From Candidatus Timburyella stercoris (lineage in GTDB: Bacteria; Bacillota; Clostridia; Oscillospirales; Acutalibacteraceae): a stretch of 56,534 nucleotides of DNA. The translations under genes and the position numbers were made by a program. Positions 22,035-30,787 of this stretch are shown piece by piece (within the stretch, counting starts at the first letter, position 1; the number at the start of each line of letters is the position of its first letter). The notes beneath the pieces were generated by a model that saw only the letters and a program-made list of their open reading frames with translations, was not told where the DNA came from and ran no database searches. The stretch spans positions 1-56,534 of the forward strand of contig CAJFJP010000002.1 of NCBI GenBank assembly GCA_904384255.1, read 5' to 3'.

Positions 22035-22549
22035 TTCTTTAAAATCAGCTCCTTGTTTGGAGGCAAGACGGCATCAGTAATGCTTGGATTAAGCTCGATA
22101 AGCGTTTCTACTGGTATATTATATGCATTGCTTATAGCCCATATAGTAGTGCCGTTAAAGGTGCTTGCAGTATCACTGTTGGGACCGCTGTGCTCTATTT
22201 CGGTAAATATGTCTTCAACAAATGTAAAAGAATATTTTATACTTTCCGGACCCGGCTCTCCTAAAAGAGTAAATTCGGAAAAGTAAGCGGAGTAAGTGAC
22301 AAATCCCGGAATATAAAGTTCCTTTGGCGTATTGTCTTTAAACAAGTTGAATAGCTTAAAATAGCTTACAAATGCGCTTGTACTGAAAAACTCACCCTCG
22401 CCTGATAATATTCTTGCGCTTTGACCGTAATTTTGCAAATTGGTACCATTATTTGGTACAAAAAAATCCTTTAAATTTTTTGTGCATTTTAAAGTCATGT
22501 TAGTCGGATTATTTGGCCATGTAAATGTTGCAAATCTAAGTTTGTCCAT
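22031..22549 (-). CDS. LysM-containing phage tail protein (XkdP-like)
   Basis: C-terminal LysM: GTTIWAISNAYNIPVETLIELNPSITDAVLPPNKELIL. Confidence 0.65.
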   Translation of the reverse strand: MDKLRFATFTWPNNPTNMTLKCTKNLKDFFVPNNGTNLQNYGQSARILSGEGEFFSTSAFVSYFKLFNLFKDNTPKELYIPGFVTYSAYFSEFTLLGEPGPESIKYSFTFVEDIFTEIEHSGPNSDTASTFNGTTIWAISNAYNIPVETLIELNPSITDAVLPPNKELILKK

Positions 22550-22584
22550 ATCATTCTCTTTTCTGTAATAAATTAAGCTGTTAA

Positions 22585-22962
22585 CTATGTAATCTGACGT
22601 TTATAGGATAAGATTTGGATATTGTCAATTAACCGGCTGTTGATACTGCAGGATTCTTTTACATTTAAAAGTCGGCATTCGCTGAAAACGATATTATAAT
22701 CTGGCAGAGCGATTTTAATAGTAAAGGTGGCGTCTTTATACGAACTGAAGAAGTCCGGCGCATTGCTGTCGAGCTTTAACTGAGAAAGCGTTATATTATG
22801 TTCTTCCGTATCAAAGCACATATTATCGTAGGCTTCAAATGCACTGCCTATGTGCCGATATGATATATGGCTGTCGACGGTTATTGATTCTATCATCCCA
22901 ACAGGTGCATCATCTATGCTGACCAATATGTCTTTAGCAAGTACAAATTTAGCATCAGGCAT
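22585..22962 (-). CDS. Putative phage tail tube-like protein
   Basis: Beta-rich ~126 aa protein, order between terminator-like and LysM genes; start trimmed to MPDAKF. Confidence 0.45.
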   Translation of the reverse strand: MPDAKFVLAKDILVSIDDAPVGMIESITVDSHISYRHIGSAFEAYDNMCFDTEEHNITLSQLKLDSNAPDFFSSYKDATFTIKIALPDYNIVFSECRLLNVKESCSINSRLIDNIQILSYKRQIT

Positions 22963-23392
22963 TATTGCCACCTCCGCTCTGCAGAAGGTTGAAACACCTT
23001 GCGGATATAGACTGCGACAAAATTTCACTTGTTGAATTATATTGAACCGATCCTGTCGAAATAGAGGCAATGCTCAAGTTAGTATCTGACAAAAGTATAT
23101 CTATAGCGGAATCGATAAGGTCGGATATATAGCTGCCGCCTGTTTCAACATGAGCATAAATTTTAATGGTAATGTCTATAATTTCAGTGCTGCCAGTGAC
23201 ATAGGAATCGCTTGTAGAATAGACAACATTACCCAACCCAGCGTCAGACACCTCTGCTTTGACAGCAGATATGGTAACGCAAGGATAGCTTGAATATTTT
23301 TGATTTTGAGGATATTCACTGAATACCTCCATGTTTTGAAAAACCGCGTCGGATTTTAAAAGCGTTATAATATTATTGAGATAAGCTTGCAT
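22955..23392 (-). CDS. Putative phage tail terminator/minor tail protein
   Basis: ~145 aa, MQAYLNNIITLLKSDAVFQNMEVFSEYPQ...YPCVTISAVKAEVSDAGLGN; position in cluster. Confidence 0.4.
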   Translation of the reverse strand: MQAYLNNIITLLKSDAVFQNMEVFSEYPQNQKYSSYPCVTISAVKAEVSDAGLGNVVYSTSDSYVTGSTEIIDITIKIYAHVETGGSYISDLIDSAIDILLSDTNLSIASISTGSVQYNSTSEILSQSISARCFNLLQSGGGNNA

Positions 23393-23735
23393 TTGTAACT
23401 CCTACAGAATGTTTGAGTATAGCCCAGCAGTAGCAGGGCTTGTTTTTAAAATAAATCATTTCAGAACGCCGCACTACATATTTATCACCGGATGCATCTT
23501 CAATATATGTATCGGCATTCATATCGCCGAGATTATATTCGGCAGAGCCGATATATACGAAATACTTTATATTTTCATAGCCTTCGGGTTTATATGTTCC
23601 GCTTAAATACTGTCTGTTTTTGTACAGAAACGGCTGTATAAAAGCACTGCAGCTTATTGTGCCTTCTGAGCTCACTAATTTTATCCGGTTTCCGTATTTT
23701 TTAATAAAATAGTCCACCTGTTTGGCAGCGGTCAT
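23373..23735 (-). CDS. Putative phage head-tail joining protein
   Basis: 120 aa, overlaps both neighbours; position between connector and tail genes. Confidence 0.4.
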   Translation of the reverse strand: MTAAKQVDYFIKKYGNRIKLVSSEGTISCSAFIQPFLYKNRQYLSGTYKPEGYENIKYFVYIGSAEYNLGDMNADTYIEDASGDKYVVRRSEMIYFKNKPCYCWAILKHSVGVTNASLSQ

Positions 23736-24121
23736 TATAAATCCCTCCCGCAGTCAGGAATGGCAGAAAACACAAACTCGGAGTCAGATAAAAGGTGCAT
23801 AATAGGGCGCATATATTCCTGCTTTATGCTTTCGGCAGCGCCGATTGTATTGCCAGCACTACGCGTGACAGTAACGTCTCCTGCTTTAAATGATGAAGAT
23901 GTATCCTGAGCTGACGAGATAAGCGACATTCTGTAAAATGCCACGGCTGCCGCCGCACGGCATAATGCGTCCTCATTTGCTGCAGCAGATGACACGTCTA
24001 TTAACTGAGCTTCTATTTCCTCGGCACACGCCAGGCAAAGTCCGGAGTATTCTTCGGCGTCCGTCTCGGACAGGCCGCTGAACATACAAAAATTGTCAAA
24101 TACCTTATCGCTGTCTAGCAT
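23735..24121 (-). CDS. Putative phage head-tail connector protein
   Basis: Small helical protein directly after capsid gene; start trimmed to MLDSDKVF. Confidence 0.45.
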   Translation of the reverse strand: MLDSDKVFDNFCMFSGLSETDAEEYSGLCLACAEEIEAQLIDVSSAAANEDALCRAAAAVAFYRMSLISSAQDTSSSFKAGDVTVTRSAGNTIGAAESIKQEYMRPIMHLLSDSEFVFSAIPDCGRDL

Positions 24122-24177
24122 GATATCCTCCTTTCTAAATTGAGCGGCAGGGGGAACACCCCTGCCGCGGAGCAAAA

Positions 24178-25185
24178 TTACGCAGTAGCGAGCGAAAGAA
24201 CCTTGGAGGCGTCGGCAAATATCTTTGAGAAACCGACAGTGGAGGTTATGGCAGTGCGCTCTGTCTGACAGTCTATAAGCTTGTCATATTCAACGCTTAC
24301 GTCTGTAGATACTACCATTTCCAGCGAGTATTTCTTGTCAAGTGCGATAAATGTCTTTTCCGCCAGTGAGCTTGAGCATATGAGCTTTGCTCCGAGCGGA
24401 GTGCTCAGCTTGCCGGTGCCCTGGAAGTTAAGTCCGGTAAGGGGATTTTTAAACTCGTCTATAGCAAGCAAAAGCTGCATAACATCCTTTGATACTATAA
24501 TAGTATTCATTTCATACGGCTGCAAAGCTGCCCAGACCTTGAGAATATCGTCATATGTAACTGTATCGGCAGTTGCAACATTTACAACGCCGGCAGCATT
24601 GCTGTTATCGCCGGACTTTATGATAGAAACCGCATCGTTAAGCTGCTGTGATGCGATATTGGCGCCTATGCGCTTTAACGCAACGGTAAAAATGTCTATT
24701 CTCTGGAACTTGAGGGATTCATAAGAAGCCACCAGCATACTGCCGTACTTTTTAAGGTCGACAAGATTGGGCTTTGTCGTTACGGGTGAGCTGCTTATTG
24801 TGCCGCCCTCGGCTATTTCCGTGGAAATAGTGGTGCTTATATCGGCGCTTATGCTGCGATAATCTATGCCGGGTATAACAGTAACAGCCGCAGCAATATC
24901 TTCGACATTAACTATTTCTGACATACCCTGCTTAACAGCACGTCTTACATATTCAGGGAAGAGTATGCTTGACTCAGGAGCTGCAAAAAATTTCTGAACC
25001 ATGTCGGAATCCTTGCCGCAGACTTTTATGTCAAAACGCTTAAGCTGGCGCTGATAGGCGTCCATTCCCTCAAGCTCTGTTCCGGCGTATTCTGACGACG
25101 GGTCCAAGTCTTCAAGTATCTGTGAGAAGCTTTTAGCAGAGTTTGTGTACATGCTTTTAGTAAGGTTAATATTTTCGTAATTCAT
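24178..25185 (-). CDS. Phage major capsid protein (HK97-fold family likely)
   Basis: 335 aa after protease and portal; TTKPNLVDLKKYGSMLVASYESLKFQRIDIFTVALKRIGANIASQQLNDAVSI and LICSSSLAEKTFIALDKKYSLEM. Confidence 0.65.
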   Translation of the reverse strand: MNYENINLTKSMYTNSAKSFSQILEDLDPSSEYAGTELEGMDAYQRQLKRFDIKVCGKDSDMVQKFFAAPESSILFPEYVRRAVKQGMSEIVNVEDIAAAVTVIPGIDYRSISADISTTISTEIAEGGTISSSPVTTKPNLVDLKKYGSMLVASYESLKFQRIDIFTVALKRIGANIASQQLNDAVSIIKSGDNSNAAGVVNVATADTVTYDDILKVWAALQPYEMNTIIVSKDVMQLLLAIDEFKNPLTGLNFQGTGKLSTPLGAKLICSSSLAEKTFIALDKKYSLEMVVSTDVSVEYDKLIDCQTERTAITSTVGFSKIFADASKVLSLATA

Positions 25186-25203
25186 ATATATTCTCCTTTA
25201 AAA

Positions 25204-26208
25204 TTATATTTTAAATTCCTTATAGTCTTCCTTTTCGGCTTTGGGACCGTATGGCGCTATCTGCGGTGTCGGCGGGAACATCTTGTCGATATCGCTGTTG
25301 AACACCGATTTAAAGGCCTTCAGCTCATCGATAGACATCTTGTCGCATACACTTTCCATAACGTCCTTTTTAAGCTCCGGCTTGGCGATAGAGCATGACT
25401 TCAATACATCTGCTTTAAGGTCGTGCAGATATGTCTCGCCTATGCCGGCCATATACTCCATTTTCCTGATATAGTCTCCCAGCGCCTCCGCTTCAGATTT
25501 GTGAAGCAAAACACCGTTGTCGTTTACCGCCGAAAGAGATTTTACAGTAGTGGCAATGTCCAAATTATCCTCTCCCTTCGCATGAGCGCTTAATCCATAT
25601 GATTTTACAACGCCGGCCTTTGGCTGTGCCGGGACTGCGACAAACGACCATTCAAAGGCGTCGGCCGGATTGATAAGCTCGGCATAACACAGCTTTTTAG
25701 CGCCGTTTGATTTATACTGCCGACCTTTAACATGCTTGCATTGGTTGCTGCGCATGTCGTTGCCGCATATTGAGCATACCGTTTTAGCCACCGAGCATCC
25801 GATGCTGACTTCCTTTTTAATGCCGGCGTCAATTTCCGTACGCAAATCCTCATTGCGGCTGGTTTTAGGCATATATGCCCTCGCCTTAAGGCGCATATAA
25901 TCCTCACCGGTACTTGTTTTTTTGCCGGTTACCGGCTCCACCTCGCAGGCAAAAATTCTGGCCATTTGGTCCTTGCCCTTCATCGAATGGTCAAATATGC
26001 CGGACTTGCCGATATAAAGCTCGGCAAGCTTGTGAAGCGATTCTGTGGTGAACCTCTCAAAGTCCCTGTCTATCTCGTTGTCGCAGAGAATAATGGAGAA
26101 AACAAAGACCTCATCTCTTTTAAGCTGCCTTCTGGACTGCTTGTTGATAAGTTCAAGCTCCTCGTCCGTTATCTCTGAAGCAACCTTATCAAGATAACCT
26201 TCTTTCAT
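25204..26208 (-). CDS. Phage prohead protease-like protein with an internal Cys cluster
   Basis: SGIFDHSMKGKDQMARIFACEVE, GIKKEVSIGCSVAKTVCSICGNDMRSNQCKHVKG; between portal and capsid. Confidence 0.55.
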   Translation of the reverse strand: MKEGYLDKVASEITDEELELINKQSRRQLKRDEVFVFSIILCDNEIDRDFERFTTESLHKLAELYIGKSGIFDHSMKGKDQMARIFACEVEPVTGKKTSTGEDYMRLKARAYMPKTSRNEDLRTEIDAGIKKEVSIGCSVAKTVCSICGNDMRSNQCKHVKGRQYKSNGAKKLCYAELINPADAFEWSFVAVPAQPKAGVVKSYGLSAHAKGEDNLDIATTVKSLSAVNDNGVLLHKSEAEALGDYIRKMEYMAGIGETYLHDLKADVLKSCSIAKPELKKDVMESVCDKMSIDELKAFKSVFNSDIDKMFPPTPQIAPYGPKAEKEDYKEFKI

Positions 26209-27389
26209 TCAGTCTGGTCCTCCGTTTCTGATATTTTTTCTTCAATTTCCCGCGCCTGCATAGTGAGCAGTTGAGCACGCGCCATCTCAACCTCATCCTG
26301 AAGATTGATGTTGTCCCACTCAATAGATATCTCACTGCTGTGTCCGTTAAGACGCAGCCAGATATCACATATTTTATGGATAATGGGACTGAGCATCCGG
26401 CGGTACGCCTCAAGCTCGCTTGTTAAAATATCCGCCTGCTGGCTGCTCATTTTTTCAGTAGTGGACCAGCTTAGTCCAAGCATAAACGGCGGAATTCCGG
26501 TTTTTGCGACTATCTGTTCCATCATGTGCTTTACCGGCACCGACGAGTCGAGTATTTGATTGTCGGAACCGATTACTCTAATCTGCACATCTCCGACGGA
26601 TATAAAGTCCTTGACACTGCCTGGCTGCATGGCGCTGGCCCATTCCTGGGCAATCTGCATGGCACGGTTTTTGGCGGCTGCTTTGTCGAGCTGCGTCTCC
26701 GGCTTATAGGTAACGGCATAGCGAAGATTACCGAACCGCTCAAAATTCATGCCTATAGTGTTAAATATCTTGAGCAGTATGGCGCTTACAAATGGCAGAC
26801 TTCTGAGAAGCGATGTTCCGTAAGCGCTGCCGGGCTCTGGATTTAGCGCCGACAGCAGTATAAGGCTCTGATACTTTACCGGTACAGCGCGCCCGTCCTC
26901 TCTGCGGCATACCGTCGCCTGCAGCGGCCCGTTTTTAATAATCTCGATATCATGCAGCGGGACGTTGTAAAGCGCGCCTATTGTGTCGCGGCGGCAGCTG
27001 GGAACAATTTCTCCCACAGCCGTGCCGAAGGTTATAAGCTGGTCAAGATAGGTGTCCAAAAATGCATTTATTCCTATGCCGGTGCTTCCTACCTGTACCG
27101 TGTCAAGAAAGTGCTTTAGCTCGGCCGTCGTATCATCGTCATCGCATTTAACCTGGAATCCGCCGACCAGCCGCACTATTTTGGAAATAGCCGCGTCAAT
27201 TATCGGCACAGCCTCGCGTATAGACGCATACAGCCGTCTTTCAGGTCCCGACAGCGGTATATATCCGTTCAAGTCGTGAAATGGGTGGGATACAGGCCTT
27301 GCCGTCTGAACGGCGGAGCACTCTACATTGTCACAGGCGGCCGCCTCAGCGGGGTCGGCGTTTCTGGACAAAAATTTTAGTAAACCCAC
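26205..27389 (-). CDS. Phage portal protein
   Basis: IREAVPIIDAAISKIVRLVGGFQV, GTAVGEIVPS, VKHMMEQIVAKTGIPPFMLGLSWSTTEKMSSQQADILTSEL. Confidence 0.8.
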   Translation of the reverse strand: MGLLKFLSRNADPAEAAACDNVECSAVQTARPVSHPFHDLNGYIPLSGPERRLYASIREAVPIIDAAISKIVRLVGGFQVKCDDDDTTAELKHFLDTVQVGSTGIGINAFLDTYLDQLITFGTAVGEIVPSCRRDTIGALYNVPLHDIEIIKNGPLQATVCRREDGRAVPVKYQSLILLSALNPEPGSAYGTSLLRSLPFVSAILLKIFNTIGMNFERFGNLRYAVTYKPETQLDKAAAKNRAMQIAQEWASAMQPGSVKDFISVGDVQIRVIGSDNQILDSSVPVKHMMEQIVAKTGIPPFMLGLSWSTTEKMSSQQADILTSELEAYRRMLSPIIHKICDIWLRLNGHSSEISIEWDNINLQDEVEMARAQLLTMQAREIEEKISETEDQTE

Positions 27390-27404
27390 ATATTTACCTC
27401 CTGT

Positions 27405-28658
27405 TTATAGATTTCTGTTCAGCGCCGCCGCAAAAAATACATCCTCCTCGCTGTCCGCCACTGTAGCGACAAAATAGCGTATATCATCCATGGCGTGGTC
27501 GTTTTCCTTGCGCACGGCGTCTTTCACGCTGTCATTTTGCCAGCGGTAAAGAGAAAACTCCCTAAGCGTATCGCGGCAGGCGGCGCTGAACTTAATTTTG
27601 CCGGCCTTAAGCGCGGACGACACCTTGCGTATGCCGTCCATCACATTGTTGTCCGCCGACAGCACACTGAACAGCCCGTGCCGCCTTATAACCGTCATAA
27701 AGGAGGCGGCGGAGGGATCGCACACAACTGCTTCAATTTTTTTGCTTCCTGCAAGCGCTTTAAGCGCCTCATAATACTCCTCGTCGGTTTTTTGTTCGCC
27801 CTCCCTGCGCGAATCATAGTAATATTCCGCCAGCCGGTACCAAGTGTCTCCGCTCCTTCCCCACAGCCCGAAAGATGCAGGATTGACAGTACCATAGTCA
27901 CAGGAAATGTAAAACTTGTCGCACTGCGGCTCATCGTGAAAAATATGCTTTTCATGGGAGAACATTGGGTAAACAAGTCCGCTCGACACCGTCCAGCGTC
28001 CCTTTACAAACCGGTCGTAGAAGACGCCGCTGTAAAGTGCTTCGTAACGTTTTTTTATTGCGGGAGTAAGCGAGGGATTATCATCCATGGTAAAATGGAC
28101 ATATAGCGCATTTTTGGCGTCGCGCTTTTTAATCCACTCATTGTAAAACCAGTGCGAGGGGTTGTCAGGATTGCAGTTGAACCAGAAGCGCGACCCCGAA
28201 ACCGAACAGCGCGCAATAGCCTGCTCTGCAAACGAGCGCGGCATTAAAACTACCTCGTCAAGCAGAATGCCGGCTAAGGTAATACCCTGAATAAGTGCCG
28301 ATGACGATTCGTCCTTACCGCCGAACAGATAAAAATAATTTACTCTGTCTTTTTTGCGCACGGTAAGGATGTTTTTAGACGCCTTATATTCGCAGGAAAA
28401 CGACAGCGAATTAAGCATAGGAATAAGCGGCGCTATCAGATTTCTTTTAAGCGAGGATATCGTTTTGCCGCAAATGGCGAAGTATTGGCCGTCAAAGGCA
28501 TAAAATGCCCAAAGTACAAAGGACAGCGACATACAGGTGGTTTTTCCGCTTCGTACAGCTCCGTCGCAGATTATTGCATCTTTAGAGTAGTGAGGGCTGC
28601 TGCGGCACCACCAATTAAGCACTTTCAGCTGCTTATCGCTGAAACTTTTCCATATCAC
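27405..28658 (-). CDS. Phage terminase large subunit
   Basis: Walker A GAVRSGKTT, ILLDEVVLMP Walker B-like, nuclease-domain YISCDYGTVNPASFGLW and ENDHAMDDIRYFV. Confidence 0.9.
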   Translation of the reverse strand: MIWKSFSDKQLKVLNWWCRSSPHYSKDAIICDGAVRSGKTTCMSLSFVLWAFYAFDGQYFAICGKTISSLKRNLIAPLIPMLNSLSFSCEYKASKNILTVRKKDRVNYFYLFGGKDESSSALIQGITLAGILLDEVVLMPRSFAEQAIARCSVSGSRFWFNCNPDNPSHWFYNEWIKKRDAKNALYVHFTMDDNPSLTPAIKKRYEALYSGVFYDRFVKGRWTVSSGLVYPMFSHEKHIFHDEPQCDKFYISCDYGTVNPASFGLWGRSGDTWYRLAEYYYDSRREGEQKTDEEYYEALKALAGSKKIEAVVCDPSAASFMTVIRRHGLFSVLSADNNVMDGIRKVSSALKAGKIKFSAACRDTLREFSLYRWQNDSVKDAVRKENDHAMDDIRYFVATVADSEEDVFFAAALNRNL

Positions 28659-29143
28659 GCCGTTTCCTCCGAACTGGGCAGTGAGGAGACGGAGTTTTCC
28701 AGCGCCCTGTAAAACGAGTCGTGTTCGTCTGCCTGCTTTGCTTCATTTATGAGATATAGCTTTTCCAGGGCTTTAAGCCGGTCAAAAAACTTGATTTCAA
28801 TGCAGCCCTCTTTAGGCTTCTTAATTTCAGATATGGCATATAAATCGAGAGAATCAATATCGGAGGAATTTATAGTGTCCTCTCTTAAAAGTTTAACGGC
28901 ATCATTTACTGAGCCATAGGCCAGCCTGTTAAGCCCGGCAGTAGCGCCCATTTCAGAGAGTGTGTCCTTAAGCCTTGCAATCTCCTTGCACACATACCTG
29001 GCAGAAAGCAGCCTTGCGCCGGTGCGCTCAGGATTGCGTTTATATCCCGCTCTTACAGCGGCTTCTTTTGCATTTCCGTATATGATGTACATATAACAGA
29101 AGAGCTTTTCTTTTTCACTGATATTGCGTCTTTTCAATGGCAT
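28655..29143 (-). CDS. Phage terminase small subunit
   Basis: ISEKEKLFCYMYIIYGNAKEAAVRAGYKRNPERTGARLLSARYVCKEIARLK; 4-bp overlap with TerL; start trimmed to MPLKRR. Confidence 0.82.
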   Translation of the reverse strand: MPLKRRNISEKEKLFCYMYIIYGNAKEAAVRAGYKRNPERTGARLLSARYVCKEIARLKDTLSEMGATAGLNRLAYGSVNDAVKLLREDTINSSDIDSLDLYAISEIKKPKEGCIEIKFFDRLKALEKLYLINEAKQADEHDSFYRALENSVSSLPSSEETA

Positions 29144-29185
29144 TCTCCTTTGCAGTAGTTTCATAAATGGGTAAAAAAGAGCGGC

Positions 29186-29209
29186 CTGTTGCACACAGTA
29201 ATGCAACAG
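29186..29209. repeat. Perfect 8-bp inverted repeat just upstream of the terminase operon
   Basis: ctgttgca-cacagtaa-tgcaacag. Confidence 0.5.
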
Positions 29210-29339
29210 ACCGAAAATTATTTTTGCCTTTATAAATTTTTATTATTCAGAAACATAATGATATTGCCTAAAACACCACATCATTTTATCATATGGGCCG
29301 CTTCACCAACGCCGGTATTAGTAGCGGTATTTTATACTT

Positions 29340-29575
29340 TCCTTTAGAATTCCGCTTTATAATAGTATGCGAGACAGCGCAATAAATACGGCAAAGTGCG
29401 CTGCCATAGTTATAACTGACTTGGAGCATAGGAATGTAAGAAAGATAATAAATTAAAGAATATCAAATATTTAGCAATATCAATGCCGAGCGCCGCAATG
29501 GTAAAAGAAAGAAGTACCAATAAAATAAGTATCAATATAGAAACATCAACGGCTAGCCAGCCAATAATATGGATT
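29340..29575 (-). pseudogene. Degraded C-terminal remnant of a third ABC-2 permease paralog
   Basis: Minus-strand translation gives LAVDVSILILILLVLLSFTIAALGIDIAKYLIFFNL and, after a frameshift, SKSVITMAAHFAVFIALSRILL*, aligning with ...LLAMLDIDFTKYLIFFNL and QSAVAMAVHFVAFMAISYAVFIK of the intact neighbour. Confidence 0.75.
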
Positions 29576-29580
29576 AATTG

Positions 29581-30675
29581 TCATTTTACATCCCGCTTAA
29601 TAAATACGGCATATGATATCGCCATAAATGCGACAAAATGCACGGCCATAGCAACAGCCGACTGTACAAATGTCAGCGCGGGATGCGCCGGTCCCTCTAT
29701 GCTGAGGAAAGAGTTTAAGTCCAAATTAAAGAATATAAGATATTTTGTAAAATCTATATCGAGCATGGCCAAAAGTGAAAAAGCAGGGGAAGCAAGGAAA
29801 TAAATTACCATAACAATTCCAACCGTGAGGGCCCGCGACTTAAGCAGAGAGGAAATAAGAAATACAATAGAGATAAAAATGACAATTTTCGCAAAGGAAA
29901 GCGCCGCTTTCAGCAGTGTATATGGTATCACGCCGGCGGCAAAAGCGCTGTTTCTGCCAAAGCTTGCGACCAATACGCTGTTAAAGCCGTCAAATCCGAA
30001 CAAAACTCCGCCGAGGATAAAAGTGAGAGCAAGTCCTAATGCATACATAAACAAAGCATAAAGCAGGACGGACAAAAACTTTGCCGTAAGCACCTTCCAC
30101 CGCTTAAACGGACGTATGAGCAAAAGCCTTATACTCTCATCAGACGTTTCGCCGGCAACCGAAACAGTGCCGATTATGAGCATGCCGACGGTCGTTATTG
30201 TGCTGAAAATCGCCACCGACGCACCGCAGAAGAGAAAATGTATATCGGTGTCCTCATAAGCAAACATATTATTGTCAAATCGATATTTCTTAATAGCATA
30301 GTCTTTTTCATCGAATTGTAAGGATTTTCTGCTGTCATACCTTTCGCTTGCACTGTAATTATTAACGTTGGGGTCGGAGCTTTGCTTGTCAAAACTTTCA
30401 ACTAACCGCCTTGAACTTTCTAAGGAATTTTTATATGCGCTGACATCCTGCTCGGTTATTATCATGCCGTTTTTATATAAAAGCTCATGCTCCTGCATGG
30501 CAAAATCCGAGCCAATCGGCTTTACAAGACTTCTGTCCATTTTGTCGTCACCGAATATAAGAGCCAGCGACAATATTAAATACACGCCGAGGAGTATAAT
30601 AAGCATTATGACAGCCGGCTTCTGCCGCCAAATCTTTTTGTTTTCACCGGCTAAGAGATGCAAAAAACTTCCCAT
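29581..30675 (-). CDS. ABC-2 type transporter permease (copy 2)
   Basis: GETSDESIRLLLIRPFKRWKVLTAKFLSVLLYALFMYALGL; paralogous to 30788..31897. Confidence 0.88.
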   Translation of the reverse strand: MGSFLHLLAGENKKIWRQKPAVIMLIILLGVYLILSLALIFGDDKMDRSLVKPIGSDFAMQEHELLYKNGMIITEQDVSAYKNSLESSRRLVESFDKQSSDPNVNNYSASERYDSRKSLQFDEKDYAIKKYRFDNNMFAYEDTDIHFLFCGASVAIFSTITTVGMLIIGTVSVAGETSDESIRLLLIRPFKRWKVLTAKFLSVLLYALFMYALGLALTFILGGVLFGFDGFNSVLVASFGRNSAFAAGVIPYTLLKAALSFAKIVIFISIVFLISSLLKSRALTVGIVMVIYFLASPAFSLLAMLDIDFTKYLIFFNLDLNSFLSIEGPAHPALTFVQSAVAMAVHFVAFMAISYAVFIKRDVK

Positions 30676-30787
30676 TAATACCCCTCCCGTCGTTTTGCTG
30701 TTTAACCATTGCTTAAATCAATAAATAGGGGGACCGTAAAGACTATCGGTTTGCCTCTGAAAATAGAAATGTTAATCTGCAGCTTTA

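Noticed and set aside
27495-28106. 203-aa plus-strand ORF
   Set aside because: Fully antisense to the well-supported terminase large subunit; composition looks like a shadow ORF with no recognisable domain.
21000-29340. Prophage attachment sites flanking the phage-like cluster
   Set aside because: I could not see a convincing direct-repeat pair or adjacent tRNA at the two borders.
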